Shown here piece after piece: positions 25,221 through 33,280 of a stretch of 64,000 bases of DNA. Each line of letters begins with the position of its first letter. Position 1 is the stretch's first letter. Source of the DNA: CALCZU01 sp964396165 (GTDB taxonomy: Bacteria; Bdellovibrionota; FAC87; UBA2466); contig CAYNEF010000002.1 of the NCBI GenBank assembly GCA_964396165.1, positions 52,683 to 116,682 of the forward strand, in the 5' to 3' direction. A program made the position numbers and the translations under genes. Below the pieces are notes generated by a model that made no database searches, had not been told where the DNA came from, and saw nothing but the letters and a program-made list of their open reading frames with translations.

Positions 25221-26966
25221 TTACTTTTTCACTTCTATTTTTCGTAATTCTGACAAAAGTTTATCTTTCACCTTTGTAGGAAGGCTGGAAGACTCAATCT
25301 GGCTAAGGGCTTCGTTTTTGAATTTTTGAGTGGGAGGATCGTTTAAAATTTTTAATAAAACAGGAGCCGCTTTATCTATGATGTCGAATTGTGCATCCAA
25401 AATCGCTTGAATCGGCTTTAGAAGTTTTTCCTGATAAATCTTTTGGTTTAGCTCGGAACTATTGCTCACCCAATTAATATCATTCAAGTGACCTACTATA
25501 TCTAGAAGAGCCTTTTCTAATTCTTCTTTCTGATTTTGGTTCGCTTTTAATTCCAACGAATCCTTTAATATCATCCCGACTTTTTGAATGTTCTTACTAA
25601 GCCCATCTTTAATTTCCAATGCTTTGCCATGGCCTTGCCCGGCCACTCCGAGTAAGTATAAACCTTCGTGTATTTCCATCACCGAATCCAAAATTTTAGA
25701 GAGGGAGGAAGGAACTTTAGGGACTGCAGGTTTCGAGTATTGGCCGATTGCCGCTTCCCATTCTAAGTACTGAAGTGTTCCCTTTTTTGGTTTGGGTATT
25801 GCCAATTCCTTTTCCGGGTTCAACGTCAAGTCGACGAAATCTACAATTGCTCGCCACTCTTTTAAGTGCGACTGCATCCAGTCGAATGCTTCTTCGTGCT
25901 TACCCTGCTTTATTAAGGTAACGTACTTTTGCACCTCAGCTGACTCTACGTCTTTGATCTCCTGCAATAACTCAAACCCGCCCACAGATTCCGTTTGAAA
26001 AGTACTGCGCCACTTATTGGGAAGATGTGTCTTTTTTTCAGCGTCATAGCCAGACACGACGCTATATTGGCGCATCAAAGACAATGCTTTTTTCTGCCCG
26101 TCGCTGCCCTCAGCCTCTTCCGCATTATTTTGCTCAAATTTCTCTTTTGAACTTTCTATCCAGTCGTGTATCGCCGTGGGATTTTCGCCCACAATTTTTT
26201 TGATAATATCCATGTTCCAATCTGGGCCTGTCATAAAATCAGGCAGCTTTTGAGCAGGGCCTGGTGTATCTATGGAAAAAGGGCCTTTCGAGATAATTCC
26301 CTTAGACTTGAAATATTCATAGTTGGGGGTGTTGGGATCTAAAGTTAAATAAAGACGTTTATTATAATTTACGGGCATAAGCCCAAATGCCGATGCTGCT
26401 CCCTTATCCTCTCCCACTATTGTCTGGGCGATGAGAAGACTTTTCTTATCTTTGAATGCTAGAGCTTTGACGAAGTCCTGGGAATCCTTTGAAACACGCG
26501 CTTGCCAAACTTCATTCATCCAACCCGTTGATTGGCCACAAAGTTCACTCTCAACTTTTCCTAGTGATTTGTCTTTCTGGAGATAACGTCTTAAATTTTG
26601 AATCGCGGTTAAGTATTGCTGCAAAACTTTTTGTTCTTTCGGTTTTAATTCAGCCATTTTTGTTTTTATTTCTTTTTCTTTTGAAAGTAAGGTGTTGATG
26701 GATTTCTCATCATCTTTTGATAGTAACATCGCCGCGTAAAAGGCAAGACGACCTTGATCAGGCGTCAATTCCATAGCGAGAATTTCATCCAATGGTACAT
26801 GCGGGAGAAGTTCTTGAATGCTTTTTGCTTCCGTAGGCCGGCCTTGTCCCACTTCATGCCCGTCTGACAAAACACGCTTATATTGGCTCGAGTGTAGACG
26901 TATGCCTCTCGCGCTCAAAGGCAAAACATAACTCACAATTAATAGATACATAACACTGACACGCAT
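25221..26966 (-). CDS. Large secreted protein of unknown function
   Basis: A 581-residue protein with a signal peptide (VMYLLIVSYVLPLSA). The body is mostly helical and charged, with coiled-coil-like stretches (KEKEIKTKMAELKPKEQKVL; QNQKEELEKALLDIV). A central Trp/Pro-containing part (QSTGWMNEVWQARVS, DFMTGPDWNMDIIKKIV) has no recognisable motif. The C-terminal third is a helical repeat-like region. No family is recognised. It is divergently transcribed from the TPR regulator 147 bases away. Confidence 0.5.
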   Translation of the reverse strand: MRVSVMYLLIVSYVLPLSARGIRLHSSQYKRVLSDGHEVGQGRPTEAKSIQELLPHVPLDEILAMELTPDQGRLAFYAAMLLSKDDEKSINTLLSKEKEIKTKMAELKPKEQKVLQQYLTAIQNLRRYLQKDKSLGKVESELCGQSTGWMNEVWQARVSKDSQDFVKALAFKDKKSLLIAQTIVGEDKGAASAFGLMPVNYNKRLYLTLDPNTPNYEYFKSKGIISKGPFSIDTPGPAQKLPDFMTGPDWNMDIIKKIVGENPTAIHDWIESSKEKFEQNNAEEAEGSDGQKKALSLMRQYSVVSGYDAEKKTHLPNKWRSTFQTESVGGFELLQEIKDVESAEVQKYVTLIKQGKHEEAFDWMQSHLKEWRAIVDFVDLTLNPEKELAIPKPKKGTLQYLEWEAAIGQYSKPAVPKVPSSLSKILDSVMEIHEGLYLLGVAGQGHGKALEIKDGLSKNIQKVGMILKDSLELKANQNQKEELEKALLDIVGHLNDINWVSNSSELNQKIYQEKLLKPIQAILDAQFDIIDKAAPVLLKILNDPPTQKFKNEALSQIESSSLPTKVKDKLLSELRKIEVKK

Positions 26967-27113
26967 ATTATAAGTAATGAGTGCAAACTGTAGGCCTTAT
27001 AGTGCAGGCGTCATTGTGGTTACAGGAATGTAATTTAAATATACTAGTCTTTGCTAAATTCTTCTAAGGGATAGTCCGATAAGTGCTTATAGATAATATT
27101 GTCGGGATAAACG

Positions 27114-28595
27114 ATGAGTCAAAACATAACGCACACACTCGAAAAAATCGATAAACTGATACGTGCTGGCCAGGGAAATCAAGCACGCAAAGAAGTCTGG
27201 AAAATGGGTCGGATGTCGCTTCTGCGTGAACAAAGACTACCGGTTGCTCGGCTTTGCAGACGAGTCGGATTGTATAGCTTGGGACTTAAGATTTTAAACC
27301 CGATAGTGCGTCCCACCGGAAAAAAATTACTTAAGGCAACGGATAATGAAAATGCTGAATATGCCGCCCTACTTACCTACCTAAGCGCAAATGAAGAAGC
27401 ACTTGGTATTCTAAAAACTCTAAATCCCGAAAAAAGCCCCGAAATTCATCTTTTTCAGGCTTTCGCACTTTTCAACCAATGGAACTACGACGCGGCTATT
27501 ATCTGTCTTGAATCCCACTTACAATCTCCAAATTTAAACGAGTACCAACGACTAATTGGTGAGCTCAATCTTGCCGCCGCATTCGTCAACGAACGTATGC
27601 TCGATCGTGCGAAACCCTTACTGGAAGAACTCATCTACAAGACAAAAGGAGAAAACACTAAGCTTTTGCACGGAAATGCACTAGAACTTGCCGGGCAAAC
27701 CGAGATTTACTGTAAAAACTTTTCTAAAGCTAAAAATTTACTGACTCAGTCGAAACGTATTTTAACGGGAGGCCAAGGGCTTAGTCATGCTTATGCCAAT
27801 AAATGGCTTGCTATTTTGGCGCTAATGGAAGGAAAAAATCCCAATGCGAAAGAGGAACTAATCCGTGTTAAAACAAACGCATTGGAATTCAAATATTCGG
27901 AAGTAGTGCGCGATTGTGACAGATTTCTGGGGATAGCAGAAAAGAACCCAGCCCTATTGGAGAAGGTCTACTTCGGAACACCTTTTCCGCGTTTTAGAGA
28001 AAGGCTTTTAATAGAAACAAAATCTTGGTTCCAACCTAAAAACGAATATATACAAACTTACGGAACACAGAACAAGAGGCAAGAAACTTTGGAAGTATCC
28101 ACTTATCCACTGCCGAAATACCTCCATCGCTTATTCAACGTTTTGACATCAGATTTCTACCGCCCATTTTCAGTAGCCTCTTTACATGCGAAGGTATTTG
28201 AAAATGAATTCTATCACCCAACTGCAACTCCAATGAAAATGCACAAACTCATCCAAAGACTGAGGAAAGAATTCAAAAAAAGTAACTTCCCTTTAGAAAT
28301 TAAGCATACCAACAGCTATTTTGAACTAACTTGTAATAAGCCCTTCAGTCTTATAGTGAAATTACAAGACGAGCAGTTTCAAACTCCTTCCTTAGAAGCG
28401 CTTAGAAAACACTTTGGAACTTGTCCTTTTGGCTCTGAAGAAGCTGCGAAGATCGTACAGCTCACCTCTCGTACTATTCTTAGATTATTGAAAGAAGGAT
28501 TAGCGAATCACAGCATCGTTAAAATCGGCAAGGGGCCCGCTACCCAATATGCGTTTCAAGAGGCTTACCCGATTGAGCAAAAGAAAGCTGCATAA
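27114..28595 (+). CDS. TPR-repeat protein with C-terminal winged-helix-like region
   Basis: A 493-residue cytoplasmic protein. Residues ~1-270 are helical repeats of TPR type (ALGILKTLNPEKSPEIHLFQAF is split over two repeats; AGQTEIYCKNFSKAKNLL; ANKWLAILALMEGKNPNAKEEL). The C-terminal ~150 residues contain winged-helix-like elements: DFYRPFSVASLHAKVF with MKMHKLIQRLRKEFKK, then GSEEAAKIVQLTSRTILRLL. It looks like a transcription regulator that senses a partner through its TPRs. It is divergent from the large secreted protein gene, a possible target. Stop is one base from the convergent small HTH gene. Confidence 0.6.
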   Translation: MSQNITHTLEKIDKLIRAGQGNQARKEVWKMGRMSLLREQRLPVARLCRRVGLYSLGLKILNPIVRPTGKKLLKATDNENAEYAALLTYLSANEEALGILKTLNPEKSPEIHLFQAFALFNQWNYDAAIICLESHLQSPNLNEYQRLIGELNLAAAFVNERMLDRAKPLLEELIYKTKGENTKLLHGNALELAGQTEIYCKNFSKAKNLLTQSKRILTGGQGLSHAYANKWLAILALMEGKNPNAKEELIRVKTNALEFKYSEVVRDCDRFLGIAEKNPALLEKVYFGTPFPRFRERLLIETKSWFQPKNEYIQTYGTQNKRQETLEVSTYPLPKYLHRLFNVLTSDFYRPFSVASLHAKVFENEFYHPTATPMKMHKLIQRLRKEFKKSNFPLEIKHTNSYFELTCNKPFSLIVKLQDEQFQTPSLEALRKHFGTCPFGSEEAAKIVQLTSRTILRLLKEGLANHSIVKIGKGPATQYAFQEAYPIEQKKAA

Positions 28596-28596
28596 C

Positions 28597-28821
28597 TTAT
28601 TTCGGAACGATTTGATTCGAATGGTTATCCATAAAAATAAGCATTCTTGACTGGATACCGATTGAGCAATTGCGCTTTCCTGAGAAAAATAGACTTAAGA
28701 GCGTATGACTTATTCCTAATTCTTTTGCGAAGTGTCTTAAAGTGAACTTTGGGTCCAACTCTCTATACAGCAGAAAAAATGTCTTTACCTGTTCTCTCTC
28801 TATAATAGGTGTGTAACTCAT
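28597..28821 (-). CDS. Stand-alone helix-turn-helix protein related to TIGR02147 N-termini
   Basis: A 74-residue protein. The core FTLRHFAKELGISHTLLSLF, then FSGKRN, closely matches the N-terminal HTH of the TIGR02147 protein at 55729-56520 (YSLRAYSRDLGVHPGTLSAF, then LNRKRS). The C-terminal TIGR02147 domain is absent. It could be a remnant or a mini-regulator. It is convergent with the TPR regulator with one base between stops. Confidence 0.55.
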   Translation of the reverse strand: MSYTPIIEREQVKTFFLLYRELDPKFTLRHFAKELGISHTLLSLFFSGKRNCSIGIQSRMLIFMDNHSNQIVPK

Positions 28822-29146
28822 CTGAACTCTCCTTGTTGCGTATATTCAAGATAGAGTTTTTACAACTTTGATGACATGGATATTTTTGTCTGGTTTTTTA
28901 GGCTTAATTAAATGGTGGACCCTAGCGGGTGAATATCGAACCTGGTTTATGTTGAATCCAGATTCAGAACTTCAAAATATTATTAGGTACTTAAAGGCAG
29001 CATAAAGACAAGGCTTCCTGTGTTCCCGCTTGACGGGAACGTGGCGGGAACACGTTCCCGATGTTCCCGAATTGTACCTTCACTTCAACTTTTCATAAGG
29101 ATTTCCATATGTAAACTTTAATAAATAACTTTACATATGGAAATCC
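28822..29146. other. 325-bp intergenic stretch carrying repeat arrays upstream of the Fic gene
   Basis: It contains the GTTCCCG array (29022-29069) and the 17-bp inverted repeat (29099-29146), both listed separately. The part 28822-29020 shows nothing recognisable. Confidence 0.6.
29022..29069. repeat. Five-copy GTTCCCG heptamer array
   Basis: GTTCCCG occurs at 29022, 29054 and 29063, and its complement CGGGAAC at 29034 and 29045. All five copies are exact, within 48 bases and at 9-12 base spacing, forming two inverted pairs plus one extra. It resembles a multi-site operator or structured element. Confidence 0.7.
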
Positions 29147-29158
29147 ATGCGTAAACTT
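29099..29158. promoter_or_regulatory. Perfect 17-bp inverted repeat plus third half-site at the Fic start codon
   Basis: Arm one (29099-29115, containing CCATATGTAAA) and arm two (29130-29146, containing TTTACATATGG) are exact complements over a 14-base spacer. Arm two ends immediately before the Fic ATG at 29147. A third, direct half-site TCCATGCGTAAACTT (29144-29158) matches TCCATATGTAAACTT (29104-29118) in 13 of 15 positions and covers the start codon. Binding here would block transcription or initiation. As RNA, the hairpin would hide the only purine-rich ribosome site (GGA). Confidence 0.7.
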
Positions 29159-30307
29159 GTGTTAATGCAAAAAACTTCCAAATTTGTAGCTGGATCCTAC
29201 CGACAGCAAGATCAGTATAAAAGTTTTCTTCCCGCCCTAATAAACCATTCTTACAAATGGGAAGACTCTAATATTGATATATTACTTGAAGAAGCTAACC
29301 GCTATCTTGGGGAACTTAATGCGTACTCATCTTTAGTGCCTGACGTAGATTTTTTCATTCATATGCATATGCTTAAGGAAGCAACAACTTCGAGCAGAAT
29401 TGAAGGTACTCAAACCGGAATGGCGGAAGCAGTGTTACCAAAAGAGGAAGTTGAGCCAGAGCGTAAGGATGACTGGATAGAAGTTCAAAACTACACAAAA
29501 GCAATGAACTATGCGATTTCGCAATTAGGAAAAATACCGTTATCTATGCGCCTTTTGAAAGACACCCATAAGATTCTTCTTCATAGCGTACGGGGTAAAC
29601 ATAAAAGTCCAGGAGAAGTTCGTCGGAGTCAAAATTGGATTGGTGGTTCAAGCTTAAAAGATGCCTTTTTTATTCCGCCACATCATAACGAGCTTCCAGA
29701 ACTGCTCGGCGATCTCGAAAAATTTTGGCATAATGAAAATCTCGCAATTCCCCACCTTATCAAAATAGCAATAAGCCACTATCAGTTTGAAACTATCCAT
29801 CCTTTCCTAGATGGTAACGGGCGTATAGGCCGCTTAATGATAACCCTATACTTGGTTGGTCAAGAAATTCTTCGGAGCCCAACTCTTTATCTATCCGAGT
29901 TTTTTGAGAAGAACAAAGGAGCCTATTATGATGCGCTAACAGTAGTTCGTGCATCAAATGATCTCGAACACTGGCTAAAGTTTTTTCTTACCGGAGTTAC
30001 CGAAACTGCGAAAAGCAGCAAGAATACATTTGAAAAAATAATTTCCTTACGTCAAAAAAATGAACACAAAATTTTAGGACTCGGTAAGCGAGCTAAATTG
30101 GGTCTGGAGCTATTAAAACTTTTATACTCTAAACCTGTTGTAAACGTTAAAACGGTAAGCGATAAATTAGATATAAAACATCCGACAGCCAGTATTTTGA
30201 TAGGAGAATTTCAAAAGCTAGGTATTTTGAGAGAAATCACTGGGTACAAAAGAAATCGATTATTCCAGTTCGGAGACTATCTAGAAATATTTAGTTCAAA
30301 AAATTAA
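29147..30307 (+). CDS. Fic-family AMP-transferase-type protein with inhibitory motif and C-terminal winged helix
   Basis: A 386-residue protein. The N-terminal Fic_N region carries the self-inhibitory motif S82-x3-E86-G87 (SSRIEG). The central Fic domain has the catalytic HPFLDGNGR (residues 218-226, H218). The C-terminal ~80 residues look like a winged helix (VKTVSDKLDIKHPTASILIG). Fic enzymes usually transfer AMP from ATP to Ser/Thr/Tyr of a target; the winged helix suggests DNA binding. The ATG at 29147 is chosen (MRKLV); an internal ATG at 29165 is an alternative. Operator-like repeats at the start suggest autoregulation, as a self-contained stress or toxin-like module. The target is unknown. 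Confidence 0.9.
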   Translation: MRKLVLMQKTSKFVAGSYRQQDQYKSFLPALINHSYKWEDSNIDILLEEANRYLGELNAYSSLVPDVDFFIHMHMLKEATTSSRIEGTQTGMAEAVLPKEEVEPERKDDWIEVQNYTKAMNYAISQLGKIPLSMRLLKDTHKILLHSVRGKHKSPGEVRRSQNWIGGSSLKDAFFIPPHHNELPELLGDLEKFWHNENLAIPHLIKIAISHYQFETIHPFLDGNGRIGRLMITLYLVGQEILRSPTLYLSEFFEKNKGAYYDALTVVRASNDLEHWLKFFLTGVTETAKSSKNTFEKIISLRQKNEHKILGLGKRAKLGLELLKLLYSKPVVNVKTVSDKLDIKHPTASILIGEFQKLGILREITGYKRNRLFQFGDYLEIFSSKN

Positions 30308-30473
30308 TATTATCTAGCCAGCGGTTCTCCCTGAATAGTCGACCCTAGTGGCCTACCATAAATAAATTTTCAAAGGGCTTTAACAGGTATAAATTTTTTC
30401 AATCATAACAATACCAATTAGTTATTTTACCTATCAAACAACTTGAGCGAAGTTCTCGATAAGAGGAAAATTT

Positions 30474-31007
30474 ATGAAGTATTTGTCGCAATTTGTTTTA
30501 ACGTTCATGTTATTAGGTCGAGCAAACGCAGCATCACTGACTTGTGTAGACAACCAGACTTCGCCGCCGACAAAGTGGGGAGTTTCTTCTGATGGAGTTG
30601 TGAGTAGAGGGAACCTATCCATCGAGCAGCCAATATCAGAGATCCAGGCTACTTTAGGTGAGACAGGGAAAGAAAAAAAGATCGAATTTCAGCAATTAGC
30701 CGCATCCCCATTTCATGGAGGATGCTACATCAATTATGAAAGAGCGCTTTCGGGTGGAGATTCGTTGATTTTTGAGTGCGGACTTCATGGTTATGGCAGA
30801 ACTTACTTTTATCCCTCTGGCCTGTATTGTCATAACAACGATTGGTCACGTATCGAAATCACATACGACGAAAAAGACGAATCGCTAAAGTGGAGTTTAA
30901 ATTATCTGTTTGGTTCTTGCTTTGAATATCAGAAGAAACTTTACTTGGACGGAGAAGCAAAAATCGAAACTCTTTTTAAGAAGGAACAATGTAAATTTAC
31001 GCCGTAG
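30474..31007 (+). CDS. Secreted Cys-rich protein of unknown function
   Basis: A 177-residue protein with GAGG upstream and a signal peptide (YLSQFVLTFMLLGRANA). The mature part has about six Cys (SLTCVDNQ, HGGCYIN, IFECGLHG, GLYCHND-like, GSCFEY, EQCKF), probably paired as disulfides, and many aromatic residues. No family recognised. Its position between the Fic gene and the tRNA suggests part of an accessory segment. Confidence 0.55.
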   Translation: MKYLSQFVLTFMLLGRANAASLTCVDNQTSPPTKWGVSSDGVVSRGNLSIEQPISEIQATLGETGKEKKIEFQQLAASPFHGGCYINYERALSGGDSLIFECGLHGYGRTYFYPSGLYCHNNDWSRIEITYDEKDESLKWSLNYLFGSCFEYQKKLYLDGEAKIETLFKKEQCKFTP

Positions 31008-31049
31008 ATGGTGAACCAGTTAAGTCTCTGACTGGAATGAAATGAACAC

Positions 31050-31271
31050 TTGAAAGACACTAAGACATCAATTGAAGGGATAGATTTTTCGATGTGGGAA
31101 AGATTGTACGGTCGAGAATTGAATTACCTTGAAAAACTGGAAATAAAAATAAACTTGGTCGATTTCGCTAAAGCACTCATCAAAGGAGATTTAGAAAATC
31201 GCGAACGGAAGTTAAAAGAATATCGTGAATCGGTTCGATCCCTCTTGGGTTCCGATGAAAAATCCACCTAA
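31050..31271 (+). CDS. Small charged protein of unknown function
   Basis: Up to 73 residues from a TTG at 31050, or shorter from the ATG at 31092 (MWERLYGREL), which has AAGGG at a longish spacing. Helical and charged (LEKLEIKINLVDFAKALIK, NRERKLKEYRESVRSLL). The start and the reality of the gene are uncertain. Its 3' end carries one copy of a direct repeat shared with the following 60 bases. Confidence 0.35.
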   Translation: MKDTKTSIEGIDFSMWERLYGRELNYLEKLEIKINLVDFAKALIKGDLENRERKLKEYRESVRSLLGSDEKST

Positions 31272-31305
31272 AAACTTTTTTGGTTCGATCCGCGTTGAGT
31301 TCCGA
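31232..31305. repeat. Direct repeat pair resembling a tRNA T-arm
   Basis: GGTTCGATCC plus GTTCCGA occurs at 31232-31255 and again at 31282-31305, 50 bases apart, with seven variable bases between the two blocks. GGTTCGATCC also occurs, on the opposite strand, in the T-arm of the nearby tRNA-Ala. This may be a trace of integration or tRNA-derived DNA. Confidence 0.45.
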
Positions 31306-31374
31306 CTTTGTAACTACTTGAATTTTATCAACTGCCGGATATCAGATAACTGATATCGGCTATCTGTGTAATGG

Positions 31375-31451
31375 TGGTGGACCGGAAGGGGATCGAACCC
31401 TCGACCCTCAGACTGCCAGCCTGATGCTCTCCCAAACTGAGCTACCGGCCC
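31375..31451 (-). tRNA. tRNA-Ala (anticodon GGC)
   Basis: A complete 77-base cloverleaf including encoded CCA. The acceptor stem GGGCCGG/CCGGTCC contains the G3-U70 wobble pair that defines alanine tRNA. The D arm is GCTC...GAGC, the anticodon loop CTGGCAG gives anticodon GGC, and the T loop is TTCGATC. On its 3' side is a hairpin (GATATCAG ATAA CTGATATC around 31339-31359) without a T run. Confidence 0.95.
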
Positions 31452-31509
31452 ACACTTATAAACTTGAAGGTCTAAAATTAACTAACAGAGGATTGTACTA
31501 GAGGCAACA

Positions 31510-32667
31510 TTACAGGCCCATTTCGCCTTTGATTTGAGCAGCCCACTCTTTTACGCGTTTTTCCGAGAGGTTGTCCTGGTTCTCCACATCGATCACTAGC
31601 CCCAAGAACTTGCCATTTCTGATGGCCTTGGAAGCCTTGTACTCGTATCCCGCTGTCGGCCATAGGCCAAAGTGCTTTGCCCCGCCCTTTTCAAACGGCG
31701 CTAGCAACTCCGCCATCGCATCTACGTAAGTATCCGCGTAGCCTTTACCATCGCCTAGCCCAAACACTGCGACTTTCTTGCCCTCAAACTTCAAGGCCTT
31801 GATGTCATTCATCATGGCCGCCCAGTCATCCTGCAACTCGCCAATATGCCAGGTCGGGATTCCCAAAATAATATTTTCGCAAACGGTAAAGTCGATAGGG
31901 TTGATGTCGGTAATGCTCTTTACGTGATCAACAGATGCACCCAATGCAGCTTTCAGCATTTTTGCCACTTCAGCAGTGTTTCCTGTCGAAGAACCGTAGA
32001 AAATTGCCGTTCTGCCGCCCGTAATTGACGGTGCATTTTTGTCGGCGGGACGAGTAGAAACAGCTGCCCCTCCTTTGGACTCAGCAGCTTTTTGAAGAGC
32101 AAGTTTTCTTTCTTCTTCTTTTTTCTTTTTCTCTTCTTCTTCTTTTAATCTCTTTTCTTCGAGCGCTTTTTTGACAGATTCACTGTGCGCTTTCAGATCC
32201 GCTGCTGCAATAGAAGCTGTTTTTGCGTCGTCTCTCTCAAGAGAGCCAAGAATGCGTGCTGCTTGAGAAGGTTCTAGATTTCCCTTTCCTCTTAAGCAAT
32301 CCACTGCATCGGATAAAGTAATGCTCGCAGAAACTGTTTTTCCACCAGCCAGTACGAAATCTAGCGCGATACCACCCAAGTGGGCGCGATCGCTTCCTAC
32401 TAAAAATTGTTTCAACTCATGCGGCAGTTCAATAGAGCGGCAAAAGGAAGCATCAAAGCCAGGTGCAAACGTATAGGAAATCGGTGTGACTGGAATTTTT
32501 CTATCAAAGCCCGTTGCCTTTACGGAGACGCGGAATACTTCAGTCGCGTTCTTTTTAGTGTCCCAAACTACCCAAACACCCAAATCACCAGGTTTATTTC
32601 CATTGGCTATACCCGCAACTGGGGCGCCTAACTTTACACACGGTCTGCATTTAGTAAAAAGTCCCAT
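31510..32667 (-). CDS. Three-part flavodoxin fusion protein
   Basis: A 385-residue protein. Residues ~1-150 are an unrecognised domain starting with a Cys-x2-Cys (KCRPCVKLGAPVAG) and rich in beta strands (VFRVSVKATGFDRKIPV). Residues ~160-200 are a highly charged coiled coil (EEKRLKEEEEKKKKEEERK). Residues ~220-385 are a flavodoxin with the FMN phosphate loop YGSSTGNTAEVAKML, then LGIPTWHIGELQDDW and GLGDGKGYADTYVDAM. Flavodoxins are one-electron carriers. The fused N-terminal domain with CxxC could be the electron partner or a targeting module. I do not know this architecture. Confidence 0.8.
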   Translation of the reverse strand: MGLFTKCRPCVKLGAPVAGIANGNKPGDLGVWVVWDTKKNATEVFRVSVKATGFDRKIPVTPISYTFAPGFDASFCRSIELPHELKQFLVGSDRAHLGGIALDFVLAGGKTVSASITLSDAVDCLRGKGNLEPSQAARILGSLERDDAKTASIAAADLKAHSESVKKALEEKRLKEEEEKKKKEEERKLALQKAAESKGGAAVSTRPADKNAPSITGGRTAIFYGSSTGNTAEVAKMLKAALGASVDHVKSITDINPIDFTVCENIILGIPTWHIGELQDDWAAMMNDIKALKFEGKKVAVFGLGDGKGYADTYVDAMAELLAPFEKGGAKHFGLWPTAGYEYKASKAIRNGKFLGLVIDVENQDNLSEKRVKEWAAQIKGEMGL

Positions 32668-32783
32668 GCCAAGAATTTAAGCGCTTGGGTGCAAAACTTC
32701 AATATTTTCATGCGAAATCTACCTTTAATCTGCAAAAGATTTTTTGAATTACTCATAGCGTCAAGCGTACACTATACAGATAA

Positions 32784-33176
32784 ATGAAAAACAGTATTTG
32801 TTTACTCTTAATCGTCGTGATTCTTTCCGGATGCTCCATTTACCCGCTTAAAGTGAGTTATCAGGAATTCTCAGACGAGATTCTGGTAAAAACAGACGCC
32901 TGGAGTGGTGAAAAAGTGGGTACTGTACGGGGTAGTTCGGGGGGGTTCCTGTGGAGTGACTGCCGCAATGCTGCCCATTCTGCCATGCATGACTTGATAG
33001 ACCACGCAAAAGAGATGGGCGCGAACGCCATCGGAGAGGTCAAGTGGGACGCGAGCCTTGATTCAAATCCCATGTGCCAAAAACGCTGGATCTTCTTTTT
33101 ATTTCCCCCTGCTCTTCTTACGCCCTTCTTCGTGCATGTCGGAATCGAAGCGACAGCCTACAAAGTCAAAAAGTAA
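32784..33176 (+). CDS. Small lipoprotein, RcsF/YbjQ-like fold possible
   Basis: A 130-residue protein with signal MKNSICLLLIVVILSGC (lipobox LSGC). Two Cys in the mature part (SDCRNAA, NPMCQK) and an ANAIGEVKWD strand after a helix (AHSAMHDLIDHAKEMG) recall the small alpha/beta fold of RcsF or YbjQ-like proteins. A hydrophobic stretch (WIFFLFPPALLTPFFVHVG) is odd for a mature lipoprotein. Function unknown. Confidence 0.55.
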   Translation: MKNSICLLLIVVILSGCSIYPLKVSYQEFSDEILVKTDAWSGEKVGTVRGSSGGFLWSDCRNAAHSAMHDLIDHAKEMGANAIGEVKWDASLDSNPMCQKRWIFFLFPPALLTPFFVHVGIEATAYKVKK

Positions 33177-33280
33177 GTTCTTATCTGCCTCGTAATTGTG
33201 AAGATTTTTGCAAAATCAAAGCACACTTGAGGGATCAACCTTACTTTCTATAGCTCCGATAGTGCATTGTAGGGGCAAAT

